From an uncultured bacterium (GTDB lineage: Bacteria > Bacillota > Clostridia > Lachnospirales > Lachnospiraceae): a stretch of 64,000 nt of DNA. A model generated the notes under the pieces. That model did not search any database. It was not told where the DNA came from and saw nothing but the letters and a program-made list of their open reading frames with translations. Shown here piece after piece: positions 50,512 to 59,649 of the stretch. Every line of letters starts with the position of its first letter. Position 1 is the first letter of the stretch. The translations under genes and the position numbers were made by a program. Where the stretch lies: contig CAJMPJ010000002.1 of assembly GCA_905215155.1 (NCBI GenBank), positions 62,001-126,000 of the forward strand, read 5' to 3'.

Positions 50512-51702
50512 TTATTTTATGCAAAGAAAAGCGCCTGCCTGCTTGGTAATATGGATATATCCCTTCTTTTCCATCTTTTTCTCCAAAAATTCCCGAAACT
50601 CCTCATAGCGGTCACTTAAATACTCCTGCTGATTGCCGTGGCAGGATAAAATATATTCCATCAAGGCACGGGCATCGCTGACTTCCAGATGATCTTCATA
50701 TTCTTTCTTTTCCACGGAGCGGAAATGGCACCTTAACTGCTCTTCTCCATTATCAAGGCCAAACACATCATAGAGATTCACTTCCGACAGCGCGATCCGG
50801 GAATCAAATTCCTTGACCAGCCCGCTGATTTCCTTCATATGGTCCTGGCCGTAGGTACTGCAGCAAAATACGCCGCCTGGTTTTAAGATCTTGGTCACCT
50901 GGCTTAATACCCCATCAAGATTAGACAAATAAAACAGAACATGGTTGGCAGCTACAAGGTCATAGTGGTCTGCTGGTTTTAGAATCTGGCGGCAGTCAAA
51001 AACCTCAAAGGAAAAATCACCGGGAATCCCTTTTAAATTCTCCTCCACATCCCGGATCATGCCTTCTGATACATCAGAAAGACAAATATGGGCATCCGGG
51101 GGAATCCGGGTTTGGTTGGCAAGCCACAGTTCTCCGTTGCCGCAGCCAAGCTCCAGAATATCTTTCCCTTCTAACGGCTCCATCAGTCCGTAGAGCCACT
51201 GGAACCACCCCAGGGGATTTTTAGTGTACTTTTTATGTAACCCTATGCGGATGCTGATATTCGCTGCGTCCTTATACTGTTCCACAAGAGATTTTTCCAT
51301 ATTGGTAATATGGATTAAATGAAGGATTTTATTCCAGTCTACATTCTGGTTGTCTGTGACCATTCTGGAGGTCTCTGTCAGTGTCTGCTCCACCAGCTTT
51401 AAATGCTCGATCCGTTTGCGGATCAAATTCAGCTGGAGGCGGAGAGATTCTTCCACATAGTCATTGTCATCGTCATTGATGGTGATGGAACGGATTTCAT
51501 CCAGAGAAAAGCCCAGAAATTTCAAAGAAAGAATCTTCTGGAGCTTGGCAAAATCGGAGTCCGTATACAGACGGTATCCGCCTTGGCTGATCCCTGCAGG
51601 CTTTAACAGCCCCTGCTTGTCATAATACCGGACAGTCCGTATAGAGACATTGGCTTTTTTCGCGAACTGGCCCGAGGTATAAAATCCCTCCATGTGGCCC
51701 AT
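50512..51702 (-). CDS. MerR-type regulator fused to a SAM methyltransferase domain
   Basis: 396 residues. The N-terminal 75 form a MerR winged helix (FAKKANVSIRTVRYYDKQGL, LKFLGFSLDEIRSI), followed by a helical linker (about 80-160). The rest is a class I methyltransferase with motif I ILELGCGNGELW, motif II-like LSDVSEGM and DLVAANHVLFYLSN in the post-motif position. There is no TipA-like drug pocket in view. The fusion suggests a sensor whose ligand or product is methylated by the same protein; that is inference. AAGGAGG supports the ATG at 51702. It lies 16 bases from the GNAT gene on the same strand. Confidence 0.85.
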   Translation of the reverse strand: MGHMEGFYTSGQFAKKANVSIRTVRYYDKQGLLKPAGISQGGYRLYTDSDFAKLQKILSLKFLGFSLDEIRSITINDDDNDYVEESLRLQLNLIRKRIEHLKLVEQTLTETSRMVTDNQNVDWNKILHLIHITNMEKSLVEQYKDAANISIRIGLHKKYTKNPLGWFQWLYGLMEPLEGKDILELGCGNGELWLANQTRIPPDAHICLSDVSEGMIRDVEENLKGIPGDFSFEVFDCRQILKPADHYDLVAANHVLFYLSNLDGVLSQVTKILKPGGVFCCSTYGQDHMKEISGLVKEFDSRIALSEVNLYDVFGLDNGEEQLRCHFRSVEKKEYEDHLEVSDARALMEYILSCHGNQQEYLSDRYEEFREFLEKKMEKKGYIHITKQAGAFLCIK

Positions 51703-51718
51703 AACAGATCCCTCCTTT

Positions 51719-52210
51719 TTATACCATCAGCTGGTAATTAATTATATCCAGCATTTTCCCGAATTTCATACCCATTTCTTTCATCGTCCCGCAGTATAAA
51801 AATCCCAGATGCTCATGGAGAATGCAGCTTGCTTCATTCCCTCCTGTGATTACTGAAATAACCGTATGGATGTCATCCCGTTTTCTTGCCATATCTATAA
51901 TGTTTGATGCCAGCTTTCCGGCAATGCCTTTGCGCCGGTAATCTTTATCCACATAGATGGACAGCTCCACCGTGGTCTTGTAAGCTTCCTTGGGGCGGTA
52001 GGCAGAAAGGCTTGCATAGCCTACGGCTTTTCCGTCTTCTTCTGCTACGATCAATGGATGGTTGTCCACGTTATGCTCATAAAACCACCCCATCCACTCC
52101 TCCATAGTTTTGGGAGTCAGATCAAATGTCGCACAGCCATGCTCTACTTCATAATTGTAAATATCAAGTAATTGGGGCACATCTTTTTCTTCTGCAGTTC
52201 TAATAATCAT
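51719..52210 (-). CDS. GNAT family N-acetyltransferase, phosphinothricin acetyltransferase-like
   Basis: 163 residues from the ATG at 52210, which AGGAGG precedes; 11 more in-frame codons upstream are not needed. The acetyl-CoA pyrophosphate loop reads YRRKGIAGKLAS, the N-terminal segment has IRTAEEKDVPQLLDIYNYEV and the end has LHEHLGFLYCGTM. This is the pattern of the PAT/MnaT-type enzymes that acetylate small amines such as phosphinothricin or methionine sulfone. The natural substrate is not clear. Confidence 0.85.
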   Translation of the reverse strand: MIIRTAEEKDVPQLLDIYNYEVEHGCATFDLTPKTMEEWMGWFYEHNVDNHPLIVAEEDGKAVGYASLSAYRPKEAYKTTVELSIYVDKDYRRKGIAGKLASNIIDMARKRDDIHTVISVITGGNEASCILHEHLGFLYCGTMKEMGMKFGKMLDIINYQLMV

Positions 52211-52251
52211 CGTAATCCTCCTGATTGTAATTAATCCTATCATACATCATT

Positions 52252-52962
52252 CTATTGGCCCCGTCCAATAAAAATTGTGAGGAAATAAACCCTCTTTATC
52301 CCAGCCTTTTTTAAGACTCTGGTACAGGCTTCTATGGTGCTTCCGGTGGTATAAATGTCGTCCACCAAAATCACGCCTTTCACCCCACCCATTTCTTTGC
52401 CTGCTTTAAACGCCTCCTCCAGATTCTTAAGCCTCCCTGTCGGGTCCAGCCCCTTTTGGGGCATGGTATTCTTATTTCTGAGAAGCAGCTCCGGCAAAAC
52501 CGGAATGGACAGACATTCTCCGATCCGGCGGGCCAAGAGTTCCGCTTGATTGAATCCCCGTTCTTTTCTTCTGGCCGGGTGAACCGGCACAGGAACCAAT
52601 GCCTGAGCATCCATTCTGCGAATCAATGTTTCATAACGGGCCGCCACAGCTTCTCCGTAAAAATCCAGATACTCCCGTTTGTTCTTATATTTGATTTTTG
52701 CCATGGACTTTCTGGCCGTTTCCTCATAGTTAAAAAGAGCCAGGCCATATTCAAAGGTCCGTTTATGCTTCTCACAGTCAAAGCAGTATTCAATCTCTGC
52801 AGTCATGACTTCTTTGCCGCACTTTTTACAGACCGGCCCTTTTACGGACGATAATTGAAGCAAACATTCCCGGCAGATCAGCCTGCCCTTTGGCATGACG
52901 ATGCCGTCACAGACGGGACACCGCCTGGGAAAAAGTAAATCTATGAAAAAGGAAAGATTCAT
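52252..52962 (-). CDS. ComF family protein
   Basis: 236 residues with an N-terminal zinc ribbon (CPVCDG, CREC, CKKCG, CFDC) and a phosphoribosyltransferase-like domain whose PRPP loop reads VILVDDIYTTGSTIEAC. ComF is needed for DNA uptake in competent bacteria; many Clostridia keep it without a known competence system. It follows the RecD2 gene on the same strand by 68 bases. Confidence 0.92.
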   Translation of the reverse strand: MNLSFFIDLLFPRRCPVCDGIVMPKGRLICRECLLQLSSVKGPVCKKCGKEVMTAEIEYCFDCEKHKRTFEYGLALFNYEETARKSMAKIKYKNKREYLDFYGEAVAARYETLIRRMDAQALVPVPVHPARRKERGFNQAELLARRIGECLSIPVLPELLLRNKNTMPQKGLDPTGRLKNLEEAFKAGKEMGGVKGVILVDDIYTTGSTIEACTRVLKKAGIKRVYFLTIFIGRGQ

Positions 52963-53030
52963 CAGAAAGGATTCTCCTTGAATGTTAGAATGATCAGACA
53001 GGCAGGAAGAAGGCTCCCGCCTGTAGAATG

Positions 53031-55256
53031 TTATGAAAGCTGGTTGATTTCACAGATCCGGTCTTTTAAGCCGGAATATCTGCGCTGTTCTGTCTCGTTG
53101 TTTACCATTTCCTGAAAGATTTCCGGCACTCCCACCAGACAGACACAGGACCTGGCACGGGTCACCGCAGTATAGATCAAATTCCGGGTCATAAGCATCC
53201 GGGGACCTGAAAACACCGGAATAACCACAGCCGGATATTCGCTTCCCTGGGATTTATGGATGGTGATGGCATAGGCAAGTTCCAGTTCCTCCAGCTGCTT
53301 ATAGCTGTACTCCACCAGACGTCCTTCGTCAAACTCCACGGTGACAAGCTCCGCAAAGCTGTTGATCTCCCGGATGATGCCAATATCTCCATTATAAATA
53401 CCGGTTCCCTTATCTACCGGGATTCCGTAGCTGTTGCGGACTTCCCATTCGATGTTGTAATTATTCTTGGTCTGCATGACCTTATCCCCCACCCGGTAAA
53501 TGACTCCGGCGGTCTCCTTCTGGGGCTTATCCCTGGACGGCGGATTTAAATATTCCTGGAGAATCGTATTTAACCGCTCCACTCCTATGGCCCCTTTTCT
53601 CATAGGAGTCATAATCTGTATGTCATAGATATCTGCCTGAACATAACCAGGAAGTTTATCCTGTACCAGAGTGATCATGGCATTAATAATGGCGTTCGGA
53701 TCTTCTCTCTTAATAAATAGGAAGTCTTTGCTCTTTTTCCCGAGAGGAATCCTCTCCCCTCCATTGATCTTATGGGCATTGACCACAATATCGCTCTGGG
53801 TGGCCTGACGGAAAATCTTGGTCAGCATGACCACATTAAAGCACTGGGAGTCGATCATGTCGCGAAGGACATTCCCTGGTCCTACACTGGGAAGCTGGTT
53901 TACATCCCCCACCAGGATCAGTCTGGTCCCCGGATTGATGGCCTTTAACAGGGACTGCATCAAATGAATGTCTACCATGGAAGTCTCATCAATAATGACG
54001 GCATCTGCATCCAGGGGATTTTCTTCATTTCTCTCAAAATGCATGGAAACAGACCGTTCATCACCCGGAACTCCGGTCAGTTCCAGCAAACGGTGAATGG
54101 TCCTGGCCTCATAGCCTGTGGCTTCTGTCATACGTTTCGCCGCTCTGCCTGTGGGGGCCGCCAGCAATATCTCCATCTCCTCGCTTTCAAAAAAACGGAT
54201 AATGGTATTGATGGTGGTGGTCTTACCGGTTCCGGGACCTCCCGTAATGATGAGAAGTCCGCTGTTCACCGCTTCTGCCACGGCTTTTACCTGCTTTTCA
54301 TCCAGTTCGATCTGCTCTTCCTTCTGAATCTTTAACAGCTTGGTACGGATCTCTTCCTCCGGCATATGCCCACGGATATTAAGATCATGAAGCATCTTGG
54401 CAGTATTCAGTTCCATATAATAATACTGGGACGCATAGATGACACGCTTTCCTTCCTCCTCCCGGATGACAAGACGCTTATCCAGCTGCATGTCCATCAG
54501 GTGCTTTTCGATAAACGGACGTTCCACCTTCAAAAGCTCTGAAGACTGGCAGAGAAGTTCTTCCTCCGGCAGATAGGTATGTCCGTTTCCGGAAGCCTGC
54601 AAAAGGGTATAGAGGACCCCACACTTGATCCGGAAGTCCGAGTCTGTGAAAATCCCCACCTTTCTGGCAATCTCATCCGCCATTTTAAAACCTACCCCGG
54701 CAATATCATCTGCCATCTGGTAAGGATTCTCCCGGATTACGCTGTAAAGCCTGGGTCCGTATTCCTGATAGATTTTAGCGGCCAGGTTCATGGATATTCC
54801 ATATTCCTGAAGAAACATCATGGCCTGCCGCATCTCTTTTTTCTGTTCGATCTGCTGGGAGATGGACATGGCCATCTTCTCGCTGACTCCCTTTACCTCG
54901 GAAAGCCGCTCCGGCTCCTCTTCCATAACCCGGAAGGTATCCGCTTTAAAACGGCGGACGATTCTGGCGGCAAGAGCGGGTCCAACTCCTTTGATGGCAC
55001 CGGAACCAAGATAACGTTCCATGGCCGTCGTATCCTCAGGCACCTTGATCTCATAGCTTTCCACAGTCATCTGCTCCCCGTAGACCGGGTGCTCGGTCAT
55101 GGCTCCCACCGCTTCGATCATCTCGCCTTCGCTTATGTAATGGAAATTTCCAACCAGAGTGTACTCTTGTCCTTGGTTCACAAGGCTTAAGACCGTATAG
55201 CCATTGTCTTCGTTCCTGTATTTAATTCTTTCTACAAATCCGCAGACTGCCGCCAT
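53031..55256 (-). CDS. ATP-dependent helicase RecD2
   Basis: 741 residues from the ATG at 55256, preceded by GGGAGGAAAT; a further 18 in-frame codons lie upstream. An SF1B 5'-3' DNA helicase outside the RecBCD complex. The N-terminal OB-like and helix-hairpin-helix region (GSGAIKGVGPALAARIV, ENPYQMADDIAGVGF) is followed by Walker A IITGGPGTGKTTTIN, motif II VIIDETSMVDIHL, and the C-terminal motif VI-like AYAITIHKSQGSEYPAV with YTAVTRARSC. Acts in DNA repair in species where it has been studied. Confidence 0.93.
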   Translation of the reverse strand: MAAVCGFVERIKYRNEDNGYTVLSLVNQGQEYTLVGNFHYISEGEMIEAVGAMTEHPVYGEQMTVESYEIKVPEDTTAMERYLGSGAIKGVGPALAARIVRRFKADTFRVMEEEPERLSEVKGVSEKMAMSISQQIEQKKEMRQAMMFLQEYGISMNLAAKIYQEYGPRLYSVIRENPYQMADDIAGVGFKMADEIARKVGIFTDSDFRIKCGVLYTLLQASGNGHTYLPEEELLCQSSELLKVERPFIEKHLMDMQLDKRLVIREEEGKRVIYASQYYYMELNTAKMLHDLNIRGHMPEEEIRTKLLKIQKEEQIELDEKQVKAVAEAVNSGLLIITGGPGTGKTTTINTIIRFFESEEMEILLAAPTGRAAKRMTEATGYEARTIHRLLELTGVPGDERSVSMHFERNEENPLDADAVIIDETSMVDIHLMQSLLKAINPGTRLILVGDVNQLPSVGPGNVLRDMIDSQCFNVVMLTKIFRQATQSDIVVNAHKINGGERIPLGKKSKDFLFIKREDPNAIINAMITLVQDKLPGYVQADIYDIQIMTPMRKGAIGVERLNTILQEYLNPPSRDKPQKETAGVIYRVGDKVMQTKNNYNIEWEVRNSYGIPVDKGTGIYNGDIGIIREINSFAELVTVEFDEGRLVEYSYKQLEELELAYAITIHKSQGSEYPAVVIPVFSGPRMLMTRNLIYTAVTRARSCVCLVGVPEIFQEMVNNETEQRRYSGLKDRICEINQLS

Positions 55257-55366
55257 ATTTCCTCCCGCAAATACAGACAGACTGCCCATAACAATCCCTG
55301 CCGGAATCATAGGATACCGCCAGGGTGTGTCGAAAGCAGCCAGATATACTGTTACTCCATTATTAT

Positions 55367-56368
55367 CTAAAATTCTCTCTTATTATCTCCGCCATGAGTG
55401 AATTCAATGAATTTACCGGTTCCAATGGCGACTGCTGTCAGCGGGTCTTCTGCGATCATGGTGGTAATTCCTGTCTTTTCTTCGATCAGAGCATCCAGTC
55501 CGCTTAAAAGAGAGCCGCCCCCTGTAAGCACAATTCCACGGTCAAAAATATCAGCTGCCAGCTCCGGTGGTGTACGCTCCAACACGTTATGAACGGCATC
55601 TACGATCTGCATTGCCGGTTCTTTTAAGGCATCAAGCGTCTCGTCAGACGTAACCACAATGGTCTTGGGAAGTCCGGTCACCAGGTTTCGTCCGCGTACC
55701 TCCATGGTCAGCACCTCAGGTCTGCGGTATGCAGCACCGATGTTGATCTTGATTTCCTCTGCAGTTCTCTCACCGATCAAAAGGTTATGCTTCTTACGCA
55801 TATAACGGACAAGTGCTTCATCAAAATCATCTCCAGCCACCTTGATGGAGGTGCTGACTACGGTTCCTCCCAGAGAAATCACCGCAATATCAGAAGTTCC
55901 TCCGCCGATGTCAACGATCATATTGCCGCAGGCTTTTGCAATATCAATTCCTGCTCCGATCGCAGCTGCAACCGGCTCTTCAATAATGGATACTTCTCTG
56001 GCTCCAGCCTGGTAAGTCGCATCCTCTACTGCCTTTTTCTCCACCTCTGTCGCTCCGCTGGGGATACATACACTGATTCTTGGCTTTCTTAATGTCTTTT
56101 TCCCAACGGCTTTATTAATGAAATACTTCAGCATCTTTTCTGTTACGGTATAATCAGAAATAACTCCCTGACGCAGCGGTCTGACTGCGATAATATTCCC
56201 CGGAGTTCTTCCGATCATAAGCCTTGCCTCTTCGCCAATGGCTTTTATTTTATTCGTATCACGGTCAATGGCAACAACGGAAGGTTCTTTTAAAACCACA
56301 CCTTTGCCTTTAATATATACCAGTATGCTGGCTGTACCCAAATCAATTCCAATATCATTGGACATCAT
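55367..56368 (-). CDS. mreB: Rod-shape-determining protein, MreB/Mbl family
   Basis: 333 residues. An actin-like ATPase that guides lateral wall synthesis. The phosphate loops DIGIDLGTASILVYIKG and VDIGGGTSDIAVISLGG, the adenosine motif VLTGGGSLLSG and the RPLRQGVISDYTVTE stretch are classic. AGGAGGAAG is before the ATG. It stands alone rather than with mreC and mreD, as Mbl-type paralogues often do, so which paralogue it is remains open. Confidence 0.95.
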   Translation of the reverse strand: MMSNDIGIDLGTASILVYIKGKGVVLKEPSVVAIDRDTNKIKAIGEEARLMIGRTPGNIIAVRPLRQGVISDYTVTEKMLKYFINKAVGKKTLRKPRISVCIPSGATEVEKKAVEDATYQAGAREVSIIEEPVAAAIGAGIDIAKACGNMIVDIGGGTSDIAVISLGGTVVSTSIKVAGDDFDEALVRYMRKKHNLLIGERTAEEIKINIGAAYRRPEVLTMEVRGRNLVTGLPKTIVVTSDETLDALKEPAMQIVDAVHNVLERTPPELAADIFDRGIVLTGGGSLLSGLDALIEEKTGITTMIAEDPLTAVAIGTGKFIEFTHGGDNKREF

Positions 56369-56464
56369 AATCTTCTTCCTCCTGATCCCTAAATCCTGTT
56401 CCCAAAGTTACCTTTATCGTCAAATTTATGTGTATTTCGTAAATTAGGTCGCACTTTCTATCTT

Positions 56465-56493
56465 ATTATATACAATATCCCTATGTTTTGAAA
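56465..56493 (-). promoter_or_regulatory. Promoter of mreB
   Basis: TTTCAA (56493-56488) and TATAAT (56470-56465) are 17 bases apart on the minus strand, about 95 bases before the ATG. Confidence 0.65.
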
Positions 56494-56577
56494 GGGGTTT
56501 TTTTATTTTTATTATCTTTATTATTTTTTAATTTATCGTACACATTTTTGTCACAATTTCCGTATATACTAGTATTA

Positions 56578-56690
56578 CGTTATCCGAAAGGATGACGGGC
56601 CTTTTGTTTCAAGTAACTTACTTGAAATCACAAAGCTTTTTCATACTCATACCGGACGGTGAAAACCGTCCGGCCCCCCTAAAATAATGA
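56578..56690 (+). ncRNA. Candidate structured RNA
   Basis: A plus-strand promoter is possible (TTGTCA at 56549, TAGTAT 16 bases on). The following 110 bases fold strongly: ATCC-GAAA-GGAT, then TTTCAAGT/ACTTGAAA, then the nine-base stem CCGGACGGT-GAAA-ACCGTCCGG. GACGG and GGGCC near 56594 can also pair with CCGTC and GGCCC of the last hairpin, giving two exclusive folds. The next genes on both sides are on the minus strand, so no plus-strand gene follows. No known riboswitch class matched. Confidence 0.45.
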
Positions 56691-56728
56691 ACTGAACATA
56701 TATTATCCGCATTTTTGATGGAACGTGT

Positions 56729-56772
56729 AAAAACAGAGTCAGGTCCTCCGTGATCCCTGGCTCTGTTTTTTT
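56729..56772. terminator. Terminator of the ABC-F gene, usable in both directions
   Basis: AAAAACAGAG (56729-56738) pairs with CTCTGTTTTT (56761-56770) with an inner CAGG/CCTG pairing. U tracts arise on both strands. It follows the ABC-F stop codon and also lies beyond the candidate RNA. Confidence 0.85.
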
Positions 56773-56787
56773 ATGTTTTTCTGTCTG

Positions 56788-58344
56788 TCACGACAATCTC
56801 AGTGCCCAATCCCTGCAGTCTATGATTCTGGTTGCCAGTCCTTCGTAAAATTCCGGTTCATGGCAGATCAAAAGAATGGTGCCCTTATATTCTTTTAAGG
56901 CTCTTTTCAACTCTTCTTTCGCTTCCACATCCAGATGGTTGGTCGGCTCGTCCAGTAAAAGGACATTGGTCTCCCGGTTTTGAAGTTTACATAATCTTAC
57001 CTTTGCCTGCTCACCGCCGCTGAGGACACGCACCTGGCTTTCGATATGCTTGGTAGTGAGACCGCATTTTGCCAGAGCCGAACGGACCTGGTACTGAGTA
57101 TAGGAAGGAAACTCTTTCCATATCTCTTCTATGCAGGTGGTGGTATTGCCAGGAGCCATCTCCTGCTCAAAGTATCCGATGGACAAATAATCGCCCAGCT
57201 CCACACTTCCGCTTAACGATGGCACAAGCCCCAGTATGCTTTTTAACAGCGTCGTTTTTCCGATGCCGTTGGCCCCTACCAGAACTACTTTTTCCCCACG
57301 CTCCATGGTTAGGTTGAGCGGCTTTGACAAGGGCTCTTCATAACCAATCACCATATCCTTTGTTTCAAAGATCATCTTTCCGGCGGTCCGGGCTTCCACA
57401 AAATGAAATTCCGGCTTGGGCTTATCCTTGGCAAGCTCAATAACCTCCATCTTATCCAACTTCTTCTGTCTGGACATGGCCATATTCCGGGTGGATACCC
57501 GGGCTTTGTTGCGGGCCACAAAATCCTCCAGCTCTGCGATCTCCTGCTGCTGGCGCTTATATGCCGCCTCCAGCTGGGAACGTTTGACCGCATATACCTC
57601 CTGGAATTTTTCATAATCCCCCACATAGCGGTCCAGATTCTGGTTTTCCATGTGATATATGATGTTGACTACGCTGTTCAAAAAAGGAATGTCATGGGAA
57701 ATTAAAATAAATGCATTTTCATATTCCTGAAGATAGCGTTTCAACCATTCGATATGCACCACATCCAGGTAGTTGGTCGGCTCGTCAAGAAGAAGGATAT
57801 CCGGCTTTTCCAGCAAAAGCTTCCCAAGTAAAACCTTGGTCCTCTGTCCTCCGCTTAATTCTGTCACGTCCTTATCCAGTCCCATATCGGTAAGCCCTAA
57901 CGCTCTTGCCACTTCCTCCACTTTGGAATCAATAACATAGAAGTCGTGTGCCATTAAAAGATCCTGAATGGTTCCAAGCTCCTCCAACATGGAAGCCATG
58001 GTTTCCTCGTCTGCCTCTCCCATCCGGTCACAAATCTCATTCATCTGCTCCTCCATCTGAAATAGAAATGCAAAAGCGTTTTTAAGCACTTCCCGGATGG
58101 TCATTCCCTTTTCTAAAACCGTATGCTGGTCCAGATAGCCGACACGCACACTTTTCGCCCATTCTACCTTACCTTCGTCGGGCTGCAGCTTTCCGGTTAT
58201 GATATTCATAAATGTGGATTTGCCTTCTCCATTGGCTCCAATTAAACCAATGTGTTCTCCTTTTAACAGGCGGAAGGAAACATCCTGGAAAATCGCCCGG
58301 TCACCAAATCCATGAGTCAGATGTTCTACGTTTAATATACTCAT
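56788..58344 (-). CDS. ABC-F family ATPase
   Basis: 518 residues from the ATG at 58344 (AAGGAG at eight bases). Two ATP-binding domains without membrane segments: GLIGANGEGKSTFMN and VLVGANGIGKTTLLKSI as Walker A, LSGGQRTKVLLGKLLL and LSGGEQAKVRLCKL as signatures, and DEPTNYLDVVHIEWL and DEPTNHLDVEAKEEL as Walker B. The interdomain linker is rich in Gln/Arg/Lys (about 240-320). ABC-F proteins bind the ribosomal E site; some protect against antibiotics. The subfamily and any resistance role cannot be told from this reading. Confidence 0.93.
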   Translation of the reverse strand: MSILNVEHLTHGFGDRAIFQDVSFRLLKGEHIGLIGANGEGKSTFMNIITGKLQPDEGKVEWAKSVRVGYLDQHTVLEKGMTIREVLKNAFAFLFQMEEQMNEICDRMGEADEETMASMLEELGTIQDLLMAHDFYVIDSKVEEVARALGLTDMGLDKDVTELSGGQRTKVLLGKLLLEKPDILLLDEPTNYLDVVHIEWLKRYLQEYENAFILISHDIPFLNSVVNIIYHMENQNLDRYVGDYEKFQEVYAVKRSQLEAAYKRQQQEIAELEDFVARNKARVSTRNMAMSRQKKLDKMEVIELAKDKPKPEFHFVEARTAGKMIFETKDMVIGYEEPLSKPLNLTMERGEKVVLVGANGIGKTTLLKSILGLVPSLSGSVELGDYLSIGYFEQEMAPGNTTTCIEEIWKEFPSYTQYQVRSALAKCGLTTKHIESQVRVLSGGEQAKVRLCKLQNRETNVLLLDEPTNHLDVEAKEELKRALKEYKGTILLICHEPEFYEGLATRIIDCRDWALRLS

Positions 58345-58580
58345 TGAAAAACTCCTTATTTTTGCTGTAACTGCAATCAATGCTTCTGCGTGCTGCGGAT
58401 TTCACCGCTTGATCCCTAAAATTCTATGAAACATCATAATTCTACATGACAGAAGCAATTAAGGCAAGTAAAAAGCCACTTTCTTTGGACCATTTTTTAT
58501 TTGGGGCAGAATGGTTTGACCGTTTCTGCCCAGGGAATCACGCCATCAAATGCAGGATATGTTTTGGCAAGTTTTTTAAG

Positions 58581-58609
58581 TTGCAAATTAGGACAAAAAC
58601 GTATATGAT
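58581..58609 (+). promoter_or_regulatory. Promoter of the CmpB-like gene
   Basis: TTGCAA (58581-58586) and TATGAT (58604-58609) are 17 bases apart on the plus strand, 38 bases before the ATG. Confidence 0.7.
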
Positions 58610-58647
58610 AATTCCAATACGAATCATAAAAGAAAGAGGGTTCGCTT

Positions 58648-59502
58648 ATGTACGTTTACACTTGGTATCAATGGCTGCTGTTTTTTTACATCTATTGTTT
58701 TATTGGCTGGGTAATTGAATCAACCTATGTTTCTGTAAGAAGCTTTCACTTTGTAAACCGGGGTTTTTTAAGGCTCCCCCTTCTTCCTTTATATGGAAGC
58801 GGGGCGATTCTCATGCTTTGGCTGTGCCTTCCTGTCAAAGGCAATCTGCTTCTGGTATTTCTTTTCGGAATGGCAGGTGCCTCCATACTGGAATACGCCA
58901 CCGGCTACGTCATGGAGCGGCTGTTTAAAATGAAGTACTGGGATTATACCTATAAACCTTTTAATATCAACGGATATATCTGTCTTGGAACTTCCCTTGC
59001 CTGGGGATTTTTAACCCTTTTGCTGACGGAAGTGGTTCACCGCCCTCTGGAGTGGCTGGTCCTTCCATTAAGCCGTACCGCCTGTATCACTGTGGTCCTG
59101 CTTATTTCCGTGGTTTTCATCATTGACACCATCCGTTCGGTAAAAGAAGCTCTGGACCTTGGCCGAATCCTGGAATCTTTGACAAAGATCAAAGCGGAGC
59201 TAGAAGAGGTTCAGGTGCAGATCGCGCTGTTAAAAGCGGAGACCACACAAAAAGTATCCGAGTTTAAGACTGAGACTCTGGTCAAGATCACCAACTTAAA
59301 AGCGGAAACCACCAGCGTTTTAAAGGAATCCGCCCTGGCCGAACGGCTGCAGTCACTGACAGAAAACAAAGAGAAGCTGACCAAATATCTCACTTTTTAC
59401 CGCAAGGGAATTCTTCGCCGGAATCCTACCGCTTCTTCCCGGTTGTTCGGAGAAACTTTAAAGGAATTGAAGGAATATTCTAAGAAATATAAGAAATCCT
59501 GA
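58648..59502 (+). CDS. CmpB-like putative ABC-type membrane protein
   Basis: 284 residues. Five or so hydrophobic segments fill residues 1-160 (WLLFFYIYCFIGWVIESTYV, LPLYGSGAILMLWLCL, GFLTLLLTEVV, ACITVVLLISVVFIIDTI), with the family motifs GWVIESTY, NRGFLRLPLLPLYG and YWDY. This fits ABC_trans_CmpB (PF06541), annotated as putative ABC transporter but without a proven role. The C-terminal 110 residues are a Lys/Glu-rich helix, likely coiled coil, in the cytoplasm. AGAGGG precedes the ATG. It is one of the few plus-strand genes and converges on the phosphoglucomutase gene. Confidence 0.85.
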   Translation: MYVYTWYQWLLFFYIYCFIGWVIESTYVSVRSFHFVNRGFLRLPLLPLYGSGAILMLWLCLPVKGNLLLVFLFGMAGASILEYATGYVMERLFKMKYWDYTYKPFNINGYICLGTSLAWGFLTLLLTEVVHRPLEWLVLPLSRTACITVVLLISVVFIIDTIRSVKEALDLGRILESLTKIKAELEEVQVQIALLKAETTQKVSEFKTETLVKITNLKAETTSVLKESALAERLQSLTENKEKLTKYLTFYRKGILRRNPTASSRLFGETLKELKEYSKKYKKS

Positions 59503-59554
59503 TGGGTCAGCGGTCTTAATATTTTTATCTATGGATGCATTTTTCATTACAAAC

Positions 59555-59637
59555 AAACCGGGGGAAACGGTACTCTGACTTATAAGCACAGCCTTTTTTT
59601 CTGTGTCTTACCATCAAAGTACCGTTTCCCCCGGTTT
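59555..59637. terminator. 19-bp perfect inverted repeat between convergent genes
   Basis: AAACCGGGGGAAACGGTAC (59555-59573) is perfectly complementary to 59619-59637. The 45-base spacer holds a second hairpin (AAGCACAG/CTGTGTCTT). It would end transcription from both convergent genes. Confidence 0.7.
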
Positions 59638-59649
59638 CATTTATAATAA

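Noticed and set aside
56651..56682. Similarity to part of a cobalamin riboswitch (GGTGAAAACC next to a C-rich run)
   Set aside because: The match is just a GAAA tetraloop hairpin; the B12 box and the rest of the core are absent.
58446..58718. 90-codon plus-strand ORF before the CmpB-like gene
   Set aside because: It contains the promoter of that gene, overlaps its start in another frame and has no recognisable pattern.
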